A DNA stretch of 64,000 bases from Rhizobium sp. (GTDB lineage Bacteria; Pseudomonadota; Alphaproteobacteria; Rhizobiales; Rhizobiaceae). The notes beneath the pieces were generated by a model. The model worked only from the letters and a program-made list of their open reading frames with translations, had not been told where the DNA came from and made no database searches. A program made the translations under genes and the position numbers. Location: assembly GCA_028290545.1 (NCBI GenBank), contig JAQGJP010000104.1, forward strand, positions 94,005 through 158,004. The letters run 5' to 3'. Shown piece after piece: positions 33,798 to 43,923 of the stretch. Numbering within the stretch: the stretch's first letter is position 1; each line of letters opens with the position of its first letter.

Positions 33798-34795
33798 TAC
33801 TTTGTACTCCCACCTTGCAGCCGGATGCGCGGATCGAGAAAGGCGAGCGCGATATCGGAGATCAGCACGCCGATCACCGTCAGCGTCGCCAGAAACATCA
33901 GGAAAGATCCCGCCAGATACATATCCTGACTTTGAAGCGCCTTTATCAGCATCGGTCCGGTGGTCTCCAGCGAAAGCACGATCGCGGTGATTTCGGCGCC
34001 GGAGATGATGGCGGGCAGGATCGAGCCGATGTCGGATACGAAGAAATTGAGCGACATGCGCAGCGGATATTTGATCAGCGTGCGGAACGGATGCAGGCCC
34101 TTCGCCCGTGCCGTGACGACATATTGCTTCTGCAGCTCGTCGAGCAGATTGGCGCGCAATCGCCTGATCATGCTGGCTGTACCGCCGGTCCCGACGATCA
34201 GCACCGGTATCCAGAGATGTTCGAGAATGGACTTGGCCTTCTCCCAGCTCATCGACTCGGCCAGATATTTCTGGTCCATGAGGTGTCCGACGGAGGTCCC
34301 GAACCAGATATTGGCGAAATACATCAGGATCAGCGCGAACATGAAATTCGGTATCGCGATGCCGAGCAGACCTATGAAGGTCAGTCCATAATCGCCCCAG
34401 CTATATTGATGCGTGGCCGAATATATGCCGATCGGAAAGGCGAGGAGCCAGGTGAATATGATGGTGAAAAACGACACCATGACGGTAAGCCAGAGCCGAT
34501 CACCGACCACTTCGCTGACTGGCAGCTGATATTCGAAGGAATAGCCGAAATCGCCATGCAGCATGCCGGCCACCCAGTAGAAATAGCGCACGACCGGCGT
34601 GTGGTCGAAGCCGTATTGCGCGCGCAACTCTTCGATCTCCTGCATGTCGACGGCTTCGCCCTGCGCCCGGATCTCGGAAATGTAGCTCTCGAAATAATCT
34701 CCCGGCGGCAGTTCGATGATGGTGAAAACCAGCGCCGAGATAATCAGCAGTGTCGGGATCATCGCGGCAATGCGCCAGAGAATATATCGCAGCAT
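33797..34795 (-). CDS. ABC transporter permease, OppB/DppB type
   Basis: 332 residues with six membrane helices, the OppB N-terminus (LRYILWRIAAMIPTLLIISALVF) and the conserved cytoplasmic loop RARKLHP-like YVVTARAKGLHPFRTLIKYPLRMSL. A segment after the first helix is longer than in E. coli OppB and includes EELRAQYGFD. Pairs with the OppC gene that begins in its stop codon. It starts two bases after the stop of the substrate-binding protein gene. Confidence 0.88.
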   Translation of the reverse strand: MLRYILWRIAAMIPTLLIISALVFTIIELPPGDYFESYISEIRAQGEAVDMQEIEELRAQYGFDHTPVVRYFYWVAGMLHGDFGYSFEYQLPVSEVVGDRLWLTVMVSFFTIIFTWLLAFPIGIYSATHQYSWGDYGLTFIGLLGIAIPNFMFALILMYFANIWFGTSVGHLMDQKYLAESMSWEKAKSILEHLWIPVLIVGTGGTASMIRRLRANLLDELQKQYVVTARAKGLHPFRTLIKYPLRMSLNFFVSDIGSILPAIISGAEITAIVLSLETTGPMLIKALQSQDMYLAGSFLMFLATLTVIGVLISDIALAFLDPRIRLQGGSTK

Positions 34796-34797
34796 GG

Positions 34798-36699
34798 TCA
34801 GGTCTCCTCGCCAAACCAGAAGGCGTCGGGCATGTAGACCCCGAAGTAACAGGTGGGATCGAAGCCATAGAGTGCCTTGTCAGGCACGTTCTGCAAGCGT
34901 GCGGACTTCAGGATCGGCTGGTGCGCACCGTTGACGATCCCAATCGAGAAGACCTGCTGGGAATAAATTTCAAGCATCTCATTCCAGATGCGGGTCCTCT
35001 CGTGCATATCCATCGTCTTCTGCCACTGGCTGAGGAGATCCAGCAGAATTGCGGCCTGCGCGACTTCAGGCGCCCGACCCTTCGCACCGTTCGAGATGTA
35101 GTGCATGCCCCATACGGGCCACTGCAATTGCGCGTCAGATGTCGGCGCAAGCTCATCCGGGCTCATGTCGGCAGTGGGAATACCGTTCTCAAGTCCCGAC
35201 CACATGGACATGATGATCTCGCCGCCTATGGCCCGGCTGCGGAAAATATCGCGTTGCGAAGTGCGGATAAATAGCGAGATGCCGACCGCCAGCCAATGGT
35301 CGGTGATCAGTTGCAGGATATCGGTTTCAAGCGTGCTCTCGCCGGCGGTCTCGATGATGATCTGCGCGCTCCTGCCATCAGGAAGAAGCCTTATGCCATC
35401 GTCATCGCGGGCATGCAGGCCCACGGCGTCTAGCAGGGCATTTGCCTGCCTGGGATCATGCACACTCCATGCCTTGGTGTATTCCGGTCGATAAAGCGGG
35501 CTTTCGGGCAGAATGGCGTCGGCGCTTTCCGTCGCGAGCCCATAGAAAACCGCCTTGTTGATCTCCGTCCTGTCGATCGCGAGCGAAAGAGCACGCCTGA
35601 CGCGGACGTCCTGGAAAAGACTGCGCCATACAGCGTCCCTGCAATTCAGGTTCGGCAAAAGGTTGACCCGCGCGCCCTGTGTTCGCTTCCAGAGGCTCAC
35701 CTTGACTGGATAGCGCTTTTCCGCATCCTTCAGAAACGCATAATCCGAAAAGTCGATGCCGCTGGCCTGCAGATCGCTCTCTCCCGCGCCTGTCTTGGCT
35801 GCGATGATCTCGGATGAACTGACATTCATGATGATCTGATCGATATAGGGGAGTTGCAGCCCGTTTTCATCGATCCGGTGAAAAAACGGATTGCGTTCAA
35901 ACACGAATTGTTCGGCAGGCGGGGCGGTCGTATTGCGCCACGGATCGAGGGTTGGCAGTTCGGGATTTTCCGGCCGGTAACTGCGCGACATCTTGATATG
36001 CAGATCGGTCCATTTGGTCACTCGAAACTGCTGCATGAGCGAAGCGAGCCGGAATTCGTCCTGATATTTCTTGTGGAATTGTTTGAGATATGCCGAGGGC
36101 AGAACAATACTGATCGCTTGCGGTGCGGCCAGCCTTGGCAGGAAATCCGGGTTCGGTGCATCCCAGGTATACCGCACGGTCAGTTTGTCCATGACCTCGA
36201 AGCGGGGCGGCTTGCCGTCGACCAGCAGATCCCTGGGAAGACCGCCACGTCTCAGCTCTTCGTTCAAGATGACATCTTCCCAGCAATAGCGGAAATCCTC
36301 CGATGTCAGGTAGCTGCCGTCCGACCAGCGATGGCCTTCGCGAATCTTGAATGTGAAAATCCGCGCCTCGATCGCCTCGTAGCTTTCCAGGATATCGGCA
36401 TGCAAAGCCAGTTTCTCGTCGTAGCCGACCAGCCTGGCATAGCCGTAGATTGTCATCAGCCGGATATCTTTCTGGCTGCCGATCAATGTCCGCACCACGC
36501 CGCCGTAAACTCCTGGCTTTCGCCCCAAAGCCGCCATGTTGACGATCCTAGGCTTCTTCGGCAGCCGGTCGACAAGATCGGGCAGCGAGGCCGCGCGAAG
36601 CTTCGGCCATAAATAGCTTGGCTCGCGCGACTGGGCCTTCGAGATTGCCGGTATGAAACAGGAGGCAAGCAGCCCCAGCACGGTTCGCCGCTTGATCAA
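34798..36699 (-). CDS. ABC transporter substrate-binding protein, SBP family 5
   Basis: 633 residues, at the long end for the family. Starts at TTG with GGGAG seven bases upstream; the TTG overlaps the previous stop (TTGA). Signal peptide with an arginine pair ([22 protein letters not shown]), so export may be Sec- or Tat-dependent. Family 5 features: FKIREGHRWSDGSYLTSEDF, VRRALSLAIDRTEINKAVFYG and QANALLDAVGL. Family 5 proteins bind peptides, but also opines, plant oligosaccharides and glycan fragments. Neighbouring polysaccharide lyase and glycosyltransferases favour an oligosaccharide or glycopeptide, by inference. Confidence 0.87.
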   Translation of the reverse strand: MIKRRTVLGLLASCFIPAISKAQSREPSYLWPKLRAASLPDLVDRLPKKPRIVNMAALGRKPGVYGGVVRTLIGSQKDIRLMTIYGYARLVGYDEKLALHADILESYEAIEARIFTFKIREGHRWSDGSYLTSEDFRYCWEDVILNEELRRGGLPRDLLVDGKPPRFEVMDKLTVRYTWDAPNPDFLPRLAAPQAISIVLPSAYLKQFHKKYQDEFRLASLMQQFRVTKWTDLHIKMSRSYRPENPELPTLDPWRNTTAPPAEQFVFERNPFFHRIDENGLQLPYIDQIIMNVSSSEIIAAKTGAGESDLQASGIDFSDYAFLKDAEKRYPVKVSLWKRTQGARVNLLPNLNCRDAVWRSLFQDVRVRRALSLAIDRTEINKAVFYGLATESADAILPESPLYRPEYTKAWSVHDPRQANALLDAVGLHARDDDGIRLLPDGRSAQIIIETAGESTLETDILQLITDHWLAVGISLFIRTSQRDIFRSRAIGGEIIMSMWSGLENGIPTADMSPDELAPTSDAQLQWPVWGMHYISNGAKGRAPEVAQAAILLDLLSQWQKTMDMHERTRIWNEMLEIYSQQVFSIGIVNGAHQPILKSARLQNVPDKALYGFDPTCYFGVYMPDAFWFGEET

Positions 36700-38588
36700 G
36701 GCCGTAACTCCCTGACGTCGACGGACCGGCGGGCCAGCACAAAATGGCCGTCGCCGAGATCGGCGGGCGACAGAGAATCCGGCTCGCCATCATCGCGAAA
36801 CTGTCCGCCCCAACTGCGCTTGTCCGAGGCTCCGCTTGTCATGAGGGTGTTGAAGTCGAGCGGGCGATCGAGATCCGGAAAGGGAACCGCGGCAAGCAGC
36901 GATCTGGTGTAGGGATGGACCGGTGCCTGCATCAACGCATGGCGGGGGGCGATTTCGACGATCCGCCCGCCACACATCACGGCTATGCGATCCGCCATAT
37001 AATCGACCACCGCCAGATTGTGCGAAATGAAAACATAGGTCAGCCCGAGTTCGCTCTGCAAATCCTTGAGGAGATTAAGCACCTGGGCTTGTACGGACAC
37101 ATCCAGCGCCGATACCGGCTCGTCGCAGATCAGCAGATCGGGACCCAGCGCCAGCGCGCGCGCGATACCGATGCGCTGGCGCTGGCCGCCCGAAAGACCG
37201 TGCGGGTAGCGGTTGAGAAACCGCTTGTCGAGCCCGACGGCTTCGATCAGATTGGCAATTTTTTCGGCACGTGATTTGGCATCGCCGCGCCCATGTATTT
37301 CCAGTGGTTCGCTGAGGATGTTCTGGAGGGTCATTCGCGGCGAGAGCGAAGATACCGGATCCTGGAATATCATCTGAATTTTCGTGCGGAGCTTCTGCAA
37401 TTCGCGGCCGCTTGCCGCAAGCACATCGATCGGGCCTTCGCCGTTGTCGAACGTCACCGTACCGGAATCCGGCGTTACGGCACGCATCAATATCTTGCTG
37501 AGCGTGGTCTTACCGCAACCGCTTTCGCCGACCAGCCCCAGGCATTCTCCGCGCTTCACGTCGAAACTGACGCCATCGACTGCTCGGGTCGGCGGCGCAT
37601 CGTGCTTTCCAAACCAGCTGGACTTGCGGGCGGAAAAGGACTTTACGATGTCGCGCACCGAAAGGATGATCTCGGGACCATCACCGGCTGTCGCATTCCT
37701 TTTCCCTAGCAGGTTTCCGGCATTGACCGGCACGTCACGCAGCGATTTCAGCCTCTCGCCCGGCATCATGTCGAAATGCGGGACCGCCGACATCAGTCCC
37801 TTGAGGTAAGGGTGCGTGGGCTTTCGGAATATGGCATCGACCGGCCCCGCCTCCATGATCTCGCCATGATAGATAACCACGACTTCATCGGCGACGTTGG
37901 CTACGACGCCGAGATCGTGGGTTATCAGCAACATCGCCATGTTGAACTTGGCTTGCAGTTCACTCAGCAACTGCAGGATCTGCGCCTGGATCGTCACGTC
38001 GAGTGCCGTCGTCGGCTCGTCGGCGATCAGCAGCGAAGGCCGGCAGATCAGTGCCATGGCGATCATGGCACGCTGCCGCATGCCGCCCGACAACTCAAAC
38101 GGATACATGTCATAGGCACGACCAGGTTTGGGAAATCCCACCAGGCCAAGCATCTCCTCGGTACGCTGCCGCCTCTCGTCCTTCGTATCCGCCGTGTGGA
38201 TTGTGAGGACTTCGGATATCTGGTTGCCGATTGTGTGAAGCGGCGACAGCGATGTCATCGGCTCCTGGAAGATCTTGCCGATGCGATTGCCACGCAAGGC
38301 GCGAATCTGCCGACCATCCCGCGGCAAGCCGAGTAAATCGATCGGCGCGTCGGAACTTGCAGGATCATTGAACAGGATCCTGCCTCCGACCGTGGCAGCG
38401 CGCGGCAGAATCCCCATGACCGCCTGGCTGATGACCGATTTTCCGGAGCCCGACTCGCCCACGAGCGCCGTGACCTTGCCGGGAAGGACGCGAAGATCCG
38501 CTTTTTTTACAGCTTCGATTTTCCCGCCGAGCAGAGCAAAGGATATGCTTAGATTTTCGATCCTCAACAGATCTGTTCCAGCGGCCAT
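36696..38588 (-). CDS. ABC transporter ATP-binding protein with fused OppD and OppF halves
   Basis: 630 residues with two complete ATPase domains in one chain. NBD1 (about 1-280): Walker [10 protein letters not shown], signature [15 protein letters not shown], Walker [16 protein letters not shown]2 (about 315-575): Walker [10 protein letters not shown], signature [15 protein letters not shown], Walker [13 protein letters not shown]. Each is followed by the oligopeptide-importer C-terminal patch ([12 protein letters not shown] and [15 protein letters not shown]). In many Opp systems these are separate D and F proteins. It is the first transporter gene in the minus-strand series and overlaps the substrate-binding gene by four bases. 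Confidence 0.9.
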   Translation of the reverse strand: MAAGTDLLRIENLSISFALLGGKIEAVKKADLRVLPGKVTALVGESGSGKSVISQAVMGILPRAATVGGRILFNDPASSDAPIDLLGLPRDGRQIRALRGNRIGKIFQEPMTSLSPLHTIGNQISEVLTIHTADTKDERRQRTEEMLGLVGFPKPGRAYDMYPFELSGGMRQRAMIAMALICRPSLLIADEPTTALDVTIQAQILQLLSELQAKFNMAMLLITHDLGVVANVADEVVVIYHGEIMEAGPVDAIFRKPTHPYLKGLMSAVPHFDMMPGERLKSLRDVPVNAGNLLGKRNATAGDGPEIILSVRDIVKSFSARKSSWFGKHDAPPTRAVDGVSFDVKRGECLGLVGESGCGKTTLSKILMRAVTPDSGTVTFDNGEGPIDVLAASGRELQKLRTKIQMIFQDPVSSLSPRMTLQNILSEPLEIHGRGDAKSRAEKIANLIEAVGLDKRFLNRYPHGLSGGQRQRIGIARALALGPDLLICDEPVSALDVSVQAQVLNLLKDLQSELGLTYVFISHNLAVVDYMADRIAVMCGGRIVEIAPRHALMQAPVHPYTRSLLAAVPFPDLDRPLDFNTLMTSGASDKRSWGGQFRDDGEPDSLSPADLGDGHFVLARRSVDVRELRP

Positions 38589-38752
38589 GCCTGCAGGCTT
38601 TCCTTGCTACTCATCCGCCATCCGCGCGGCCGGTTGAAAGCTATCTTACGACTGCGAACGTGTCTATCGGCAGAAATGCGTAATTCGCCAAAGAACAGGC
38701 CCGGATGTGGCGAGATTAGCCATAAGTCGAATTCGAAAGCCGGCGGTTGGCG

Positions 38753-39718
38753 TCACTGGATCAAGGCGCATGCCGCATTGTCGCCAAGCACATCCTCGCA
38801 CCGCGTCGACCGGCGAAAATCGTCGTAGTACAGTGACCATGCCGAGGTGCCCGGTGCCCGGTATGGACCAAACTTGAAATATTGATTTTTACCCAAGCCC
38901 GGGTCGCTATGGCCGACTTGACCCTTGATCGTCGTGATCCATTTGCCGTTCGCAAAGATCTCTATATGCCCGCTTCCATCCGGGCCAGGCCTTGTCATGA
39001 TCGCGAAATCGATCCAGCCGGAATCCGGCAGGGGTAGCGCGTTGCCGCGGTCCGTGATGCTGATCTTATCACTACAGGCGTTGAACAACGCTCCGTCCAT
39101 CACCTCCCAACTGCTGTCGGTGACGACAAGCGCGCGCATCTGGTTGGTTTCAGGCCTCAGCCAGACAGGCGTCTGATCCCCGGCGCAGTGTGCAGGCCTG
39201 CCTTTCGGTTCACCCGAGACTGCCGGACTGTAATTGGTCTCGACCGTCGCAAAAAGTCTGCCATTGCCGAGCCGCAGCGCGAGAAAGGGGCTGAAATCGC
39301 CTTTCGCATCGGGACCGATTTCACGCTTCCATTGCGCGATAACATATCGGTGGTCATCGCGCGGCACGGGATCGGCAAACTTCACCGCGATACCATACCA
39401 GATCGCCTGGTCGTAGGGCACGCGCAACGCTGTCTTTTCCCGGATTTCGGCCCGTTCGCTGCAGCCTTCGCTCATGGCCGCGCAACTGGGCTTCACCGTC
39501 AGCTTCAAGGCGCCCCTGCCTGTGCGTGTCACCGCATGCTGGAACTCGAACGTGCCTGCGCGCTGTTCCTCGTCATCATGGTAATACAATCCGCCCGCCG
39601 GCGCGAACCCCCCGTCATCGAAAGAGTCGATAAGTTTGACATCCGGTGAATTTGCGGTTGCCGAGGCGCTGGCGAACATCCCTGCTACCAGAAAGGCCGC
39701 GGCGAAGGCTTTTTTCAT
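38753..39718 (-). CDS. Exported polysaccharide lyase-like protein (heparin lyase I fold type)
   Basis: 321 residues with a signal peptide (ASATA-NS, about residue 22). The rest fits the beta-jelly-roll Polysacc_lyase family: AGTFEFQHAVTRTGRGALKLTV, SERAEIREKT, YGIAVKFADP, YVIAQWKRE and a C-terminal DSGWIDFAIMTRPG with FKFGPYRAPG. Family members cleave uronate-containing polysaccharides by elimination; the active site is not obvious by eye. Its start overlaps the cyclase stop (ATGA), and the Opp genes follow after 164 bases, so it may generate oligosaccharides that the transporter imports. Confidence 0.72.
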   Translation of the reverse strand: MKKAFAAAFLVAGMFASASATANSPDVKLIDSFDDGGFAPAGGLYYHDDEEQRAGTFEFQHAVTRTGRGALKLTVKPSCAAMSEGCSERAEIREKTALRVPYDQAIWYGIAVKFADPVPRDDHRYVIAQWKREIGPDAKGDFSPFLALRLGNGRLFATVETNYSPAVSGEPKGRPAHCAGDQTPVWLRPETNQMRALVVTDSSWEVMDGALFNACSDKISITDRGNALPLPDSGWIDFAIMTRPGPDGSGHIEIFANGKWITTIKGQVGHSDPGLGKNQYFKFGPYRAPGTSAWSLYYDDFRRSTRCEDVLGDNAACALIQ

Positions 39719-41070
39719 TGCAGGAAATTCCCCCCAAGCTTCTGTGGCTTCTGATCACGCGAATTGCGATAGAGAAGCATGACCTGTTCGGCCTCCGACC
39801 GAACATCCATTCTGCTTTTCTCCATTGCTTCGACGCTGGTCATTTTCATGTTCTCGGCGCCGGGCGTGAGAATGGTAACCTTGTCCTCGACACCACGCAA
39901 CTTCTTCTCACCCAGCGTCACCCAATCGCCGCCGCAATATGTGGCAAACGCCTGGCTTGCGATGATCGGATGGGGATGGGATTTCGTCAGCCCTTCCAGT
40001 CGCGAGACCTCGTTGACGGCGCCGCCAAACGCCGAAAATGTCAGTCGATCCTTCAGTCCGACATTGCCGAACATGACATTGCCGACATGCAGGCCAATGC
40101 CGTATTCTATCTCGCCTAGCCCTTTGCCTTTTCGCCCCTCATTCAACTCAGCCATGCGCAGTGTCGCCTGCCGAACAGCTGCCATAGCCGCACGCGTGGC
40201 GACCTGCGAAGGCTCGCGATGCCGCCCGCAGGGGTAGACGGCCAGAAACCCGTCACCGACGAAACTGAGAATTTCGCCACCACCCTTGTTGAATGGCGCG
40301 GCGATCGCGTCAAAAAACTCGTTCAGGGTGTCGATATAGACCTGGCGGCCCGCCTTTTCGGCAAGGATGGTCGATCTGCGCATGTCGCCCATCACCAGTG
40401 CGGCCCGTATGGTCTCGCCGTCGCCGCGCCGAACCTGGCCGGAAAGCACGCGCTTGCCTGCATTGCTGCCGAGATAAGTTGTCACCATGTTGTCGGCGAG
40501 TTTACTGAGCACGGCCATTTTTGCAGCAACCGCCAGGCTGTTCTGGATATCCAACAATGCTTCGATGATGTTGTCGCCGAAACCTCCCGGAGCGTCCGTG
40601 GACCAGGAGCCCAGCATGCCCTGGTTCGTTCCTTCGCCGAACGACTGCACGAACGCCACGTAGTCGGTAACGCCCATTTCCTTCAGGTCATCGAAAACCG
40701 AGAATTCCGATGGGGTGAACGGATCGATCTGCCGGCGTAGGTGCTGGAGATTGTTGCTCAGAAGATAAAAATAAGGGCTGTTCAGGAACCTGTTGGTATC
40801 CTTGTCGCTGGACGTGGCCCGGAACCCCTCGACGCTCATGCCCTTCCCACGCACCCAGGTGAAGCCCAGGGCGTCATAGAGCGGATGCAACATGGAGAAG
40901 CTCAAATGCACGCGGAACAGCGGCATGCCGGCCGCGGCCAGCCGTTCGCAAAAGCCCTTTACCAATTCTTCCAGACTCGCGCCGTTCAGGGCCGATTGCT
41001 GAAGCCAGTTCGAAACCCGATTGAGCAGCGTCTGCGAGACGTTAATGTGAGATATGTTCATCGTTTCCAT
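39715..41070 (-). CDS. Class III adenylate/guanylate cyclase-type protein
   Basis: About 451 residues from ATG 41070 (TTG 41088 also possible). The N-terminal 220 residues are a helical sensor-like region without membrane helices, similar to that in other rhizobial cyclases (CERLAAAGMPLFRVHLS). The C-terminal cyclase domain keeps both metal aspartates: GDMRRST (Asp235, TTG numbering) and SFVGDGFLAVY (Asp279), plus AVNEVSRLEG with the transition-state Asn and Arg. The purine-selecting residues are unusual: the usual Lys in the GE-K-GDG segment is Ser275 and the usual Asp before VN is Gly356. It may make cAMP, another cyclic nucleotide, or be weakly active. Coupled to the polysaccharide lyase gene. 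Confidence 0.83.
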   Translation of the reverse strand: METMNISHINVSQTLLNRVSNWLQQSALNGASLEELVKGFCERLAAAGMPLFRVHLSFSMLHPLYDALGFTWVRGKGMSVEGFRATSSDKDTNRFLNSPYFYLLSNNLQHLRRQIDPFTPSEFSVFDDLKEMGVTDYVAFVQSFGEGTNQGMLGSWSTDAPGGFGDNIIEALLDIQNSLAVAAKMAVLSKLADNMVTTYLGSNAGKRVLSGQVRRGDGETIRAALVMGDMRRSTILAEKAGRQVYIDTLNEFFDAIAAPFNKGGGEILSFVGDGFLAVYPCGRHREPSQVATRAAMAAVRQATLRMAELNEGRKGKGLGEIEYGIGLHVGNVMFGNVGLKDRLTFSAFGGAVNEVSRLEGLTKSHPHPIIASQAFATYCGGDWVTLGEKKLRGVEDKVTILTPGAENMKMTSVEAMEKSRMDVRSEAEQVMLLYRNSRDQKPQKLGGNFLQ

Positions 41071-41285
41071 AAGCTTTCCAACAACCAATCGCTTCGCAGC
41101 GGAGATCGTGAACCGACGTTGGCGGTGCGTTTGCGCGACCGATCGCGTCTCAATATAGTGCGGGTTGGCAGCAAAGCCAGATTGGGTCTGGCAAATGGTT
41201 TCAGTTTTGTGCGAGGCGGCGACAATAGCCCTCGACCGCTTGACATCCAGGCTGCAAATCCGCCACTGAACTCCACATCATCAGT

Positions 41286-42644
41286 ATGAGAGTCAAGAGT
41301 TTGGTCGCCATTGCGTCGCTTCACGAAACCCTGCTTGAAAAAATCAGGATGCGGACTGCCCGAGCCGGCGTGATCGGCCTCGGCTATGTCGGGCTGCCAC
41401 TGGCGATGGCCATCGCCCAGAGCGGGTTCGCCGTGACCGGATTCGACATCGACCCGGGCAAGATCGTGATGATAGAGGACGGCCGTTCGTATATCGAGGC
41501 CGTGCCCGATGCGGTGCTCTCCCATTGCGTGCGGGAAGACAGATTTCAGGCGACCGTCGATTTTGCCCGGCTGTCGGAGTGCGATGTCATCATCATTTGC
41601 GTGCCGACTCCACTTACCAGGCATCGCGATCCGGACCTCTCCTTCATCGTCAGAACCTGCGGTTCAATTGCCGAGACGCTCAGGAGCGGCCAGCTGATCG
41701 TTCTGGAATCGACCACCTATCCCGGAACGACGAACGACGTGGTCCGCCCCATACTGGAAAAGACCGGCCTCAAGTCCGGGCAGGACTTTTTCCTCGGATT
41801 TTCGCCGGAACGGGAGGATCCCGGCAACCGGGATTTCAAGACGTCAAGCATTCCAAAGATCGTCGCGGGCGACGGTGCGGATGCCTCGGAAGTCATGGCG
41901 GCATTCTATGGCGCCTCGTTCAAGACGGTGGTGCCGGTTTCCTCCAACGCCACCGCGGAGGCCGTGAAGCTCACCGAAAACATTTTCCGGGCGGTCAATA
42001 TCGCCTTGGTCAACGAGCTGAAGGTCGTCTACGAGGCGATGGGGATCGACATCTGGGAAGTCATCGACGCCGCAAAAACCAAGCCTTTCGGGTACATGCC
42101 CTTCTATCCCGGGCCGGGACTGGGAGGCCATTGCATTCCGATCGACCCATTCTATCTGACCTGGAAATCACGTGAATACGAACTCCCGACCCGCTTCATC
42201 GAACTTGCGGGCGAGATCAATTCGGCCATGCCGGGTCATATCGTTGACCGGCTTGCAGAGGCGCTCGACACACGCCAGGGCAAGGCGCTCAGCCGATCGC
42301 GCGTCCTCGTCGTCGGCCTTGCCTACAAGAAGAACGTGCCTGACATTCGTGAAAGCCCGTCGTTGAAGCTGATCGAGCTGATCGAGGCGCGCGGCGGGAC
42401 GACGTCCTATCACGACCCCTATGTCGAATCGATTCCATCGACACGCAGGTACAAGAGCCTTGAGGGTCGGCTGTCTCTTCCATTGACCGAAGAGGCGATC
42501 ACAGGTTTCGATGCAGTATTGATTGCCACCGACCACGATTCGATCGACTACGCGGCTCTGGCCAGATGGTCACCCCTGATCATCGATACCAGGAATGCCT
42601 TTGGCAACCGTCAACTCGGCGGCGCCAATATCGTCAAGGCATAG
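41286..42644 (+). CDS. UDP-sugar dehydrogenase (nucleotide sugar 6-dehydrogenase, WecC/WbpA-like)
   Basis: 452 residues. An N-terminal helix of about 20 residues (LHETLLEKIRMRTA) before the Rossmann motif GVIGLGYVGLPLA is normal for UDP-GlcNAc/GalNAc 6-dehydrogenases, so the first ATG is kept. Other signatures: VPTPLTRHRDPDLS, SFKTVV region, catalytic Cys283 in LGGHCIPIDP, and the C-terminal UDP-binding part with VLVVGLAYKKNVPDIRESPSL. It oxidises the C6 hydroxyl of a UDP-hexose or UDP-N-acetylhexose to the uronate with two NAD+. The uronate fits the upstream epimerase and the lyase. Its 3' end overlaps the convergent DUF3095 gene by 11 bases. Confidence 0.87.
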   Translation: MRVKSLVAIASLHETLLEKIRMRTARAGVIGLGYVGLPLAMAIAQSGFAVTGFDIDPGKIVMIEDGRSYIEAVPDAVLSHCVREDRFQATVDFARLSECDVIIICVPTPLTRHRDPDLSFIVRTCGSIAETLRSGQLIVLESTTYPGTTNDVVRPILEKTGLKSGQDFFLGFSPEREDPGNRDFKTSSIPKIVAGDGADASEVMAAFYGASFKTVVPVSSNATAEAVKLTENIFRAVNIALVNELKVVYEAMGIDIWEVIDAAKTKPFGYMPFYPGPGLGGHCIPIDPFYLTWKSREYELPTRFIELAGEINSAMPGHIVDRLAEALDTRQGKALSRSRVLVVGLAYKKNVPDIRESPSLKLIELIEARGGTTSYHDPYVESIPSTRRYKSLEGRLSLPLTEEAITGFDAVLIATDHDSIDYAALARWSPLIIDTRNAFGNRQLGGANIVKA

Positions 42645-43818
42645 CGACAGGAGCTGCTGTCAGCGAGGCAGCCTTGCTCTTCAGGCGCGTCGCCGCCAGG
42701 GCGTAGCCTCCGGCCGCGCCATCGACGAAATGCATGTGGTCGCGGCTGAGTGGCGTCAGCACGATGCAAGTCATCAGCGCTGCGCTCTGCCGATGCAATC
42801 CGTATTTGCAAATGCGCGCTTTCGCGGCCTCTTCCAGCCGCGCCTCGATCTTTTGCAATCGCTCCGCATCGACGTCGATCGTCATCTTCAAGCCGTCGTC
42901 GAACTTGCGGAAATCGGTATTCTGCGCGACATCGCGTTTATATCGCTTGGCATCGAAGTCGCCGAGCTTGATGTTGAAGCGGTCGAGAAAATTCCCCAGG
43001 TAAAACTGGCTGAGAATGATGAGCCTTCGCTTCCATCGATTGCCGGGCGCCGCAGACGCTCTCGCTTCCCATTCCAGGCCAACATCCGAAAGTCCGGCGA
43101 TCGGGCCGTCCACCGGAACCGGATGGCCACCGCGCTCCTCGCCGCCGGCAAGTGCCACGATATCGGCGATCAAACTCGGGAAGGCCGAATTGGCGCCGCT
43201 CTCATCCGGTACAGCAATGATAGAGACGATTTCACCGTGGCGTGACGGGATGGGGCTCCACCGGCATGACAGCCCGGTCAAATCCGGCCGGCTCAAAGCC
43301 GGCGCGGCGTCGATGCTGTACAGGCCTTCCTTCATCCTGGCTTCCGCCCAGCTTGCCCCGCCGCCCGCAAACATCGCGTAGGACGCCTCGTCGCTCACCT
43401 TGTAGCGGGCAACGCGCACGTCGAGCCCGGCTGCCCGGATGTCGCCCACCGGCACGATCGCCGCGCGCATGGCAAGATTCAGCTCCTCGCTGACCCAGGT
43501 GCGCACGGCGGCGATGGCAAGGCTGGCTTTTTCCAGTCCGGAAGCCGGAACGGCGACCAGGGCGCCATCGCCGCCGAACACGAAGGGCAGATCCTGCTGG
43601 CCGACGGCATTGAGAACCGCCGAGATGATGCTCGCCCCGGCCATGTTCACGGACTTGTAGCTTCCCGCGTCGATGGCGCCGGTGGAGTTGACGATATCAC
43701 CGGTCACCAGCCCCCAGCCGTCGGGCAACGGACGATAATTGTCGAGGTCGGTTACTCCCTCGAACTCGGCAAAAACCGGAACGCCACTGAAGAATGTATC
43801 ATTGCTGATGTTGGCCAT
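42634..43818 (-). CDS. DUF3095 protein with cyclase-like fold signatures
   Basis: About 394 residues from ATG 43818. Matches the DUF3095 family: RPLPDGWGLVTGDIVNSTGAI, FVFGGDGALVAVPASG, RVARYKVSDEASYAMFAGGG and a C-terminal VLTPLSRDHMHFVDGAAGGYALAA. The pair VTGDIVNST and FGGDGAL lines up with the two metal-binding Asp motifs of class III nucleotide cyclases, the same spacing as in the cyclase nearby. No function has been assigned. Convergent with the UDP-sugar dehydrogenase gene. It could be a second nucleotide cyclase or a nucleotide sensor. Confidence 0.8.
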   Translation of the reverse strand: MANISNDTFFSGVPVFAEFEGVTDLDNYRPLPDGWGLVTGDIVNSTGAIDAGSYKSVNMAGASIISAVLNAVGQQDLPFVFGGDGALVAVPASGLEKASLAIAAVRTWVSEELNLAMRAAIVPVGDIRAAGLDVRVARYKVSDEASYAMFAGGGASWAEARMKEGLYSIDAAPALSRPDLTGLSCRWSPIPSRHGEIVSIIAVPDESGANSAFPSLIADIVALAGGEERGGHPVPVDGPIAGLSDVGLEWEARASAAPGNRWKRRLIILSQFYLGNFLDRFNIKLGDFDAKRYKRDVAQNTDFRKFDDGLKMTIDVDAERLQKIEARLEEAAKARICKYGLHRQSAALMTCIVLTPLSRDHMHFVDGAAGGYALAATRLKSKAASLTAAPVAMP

Positions 43819-43923
43819 GAACACAAATTAGCATGATCGTGCATGCGATGCGATCACACTTTGCAAACCATCGGGTGAAAACGCCTCATCCCCGGTTAGC
43901 AGGATTCGTGAGGTGCGAATGGG

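Noticed and set aside
33740..34837. 365-residue open frame on the plus strand
   Set aside because: Antisense to the OppB gene, with no domain and repeated charged residues.
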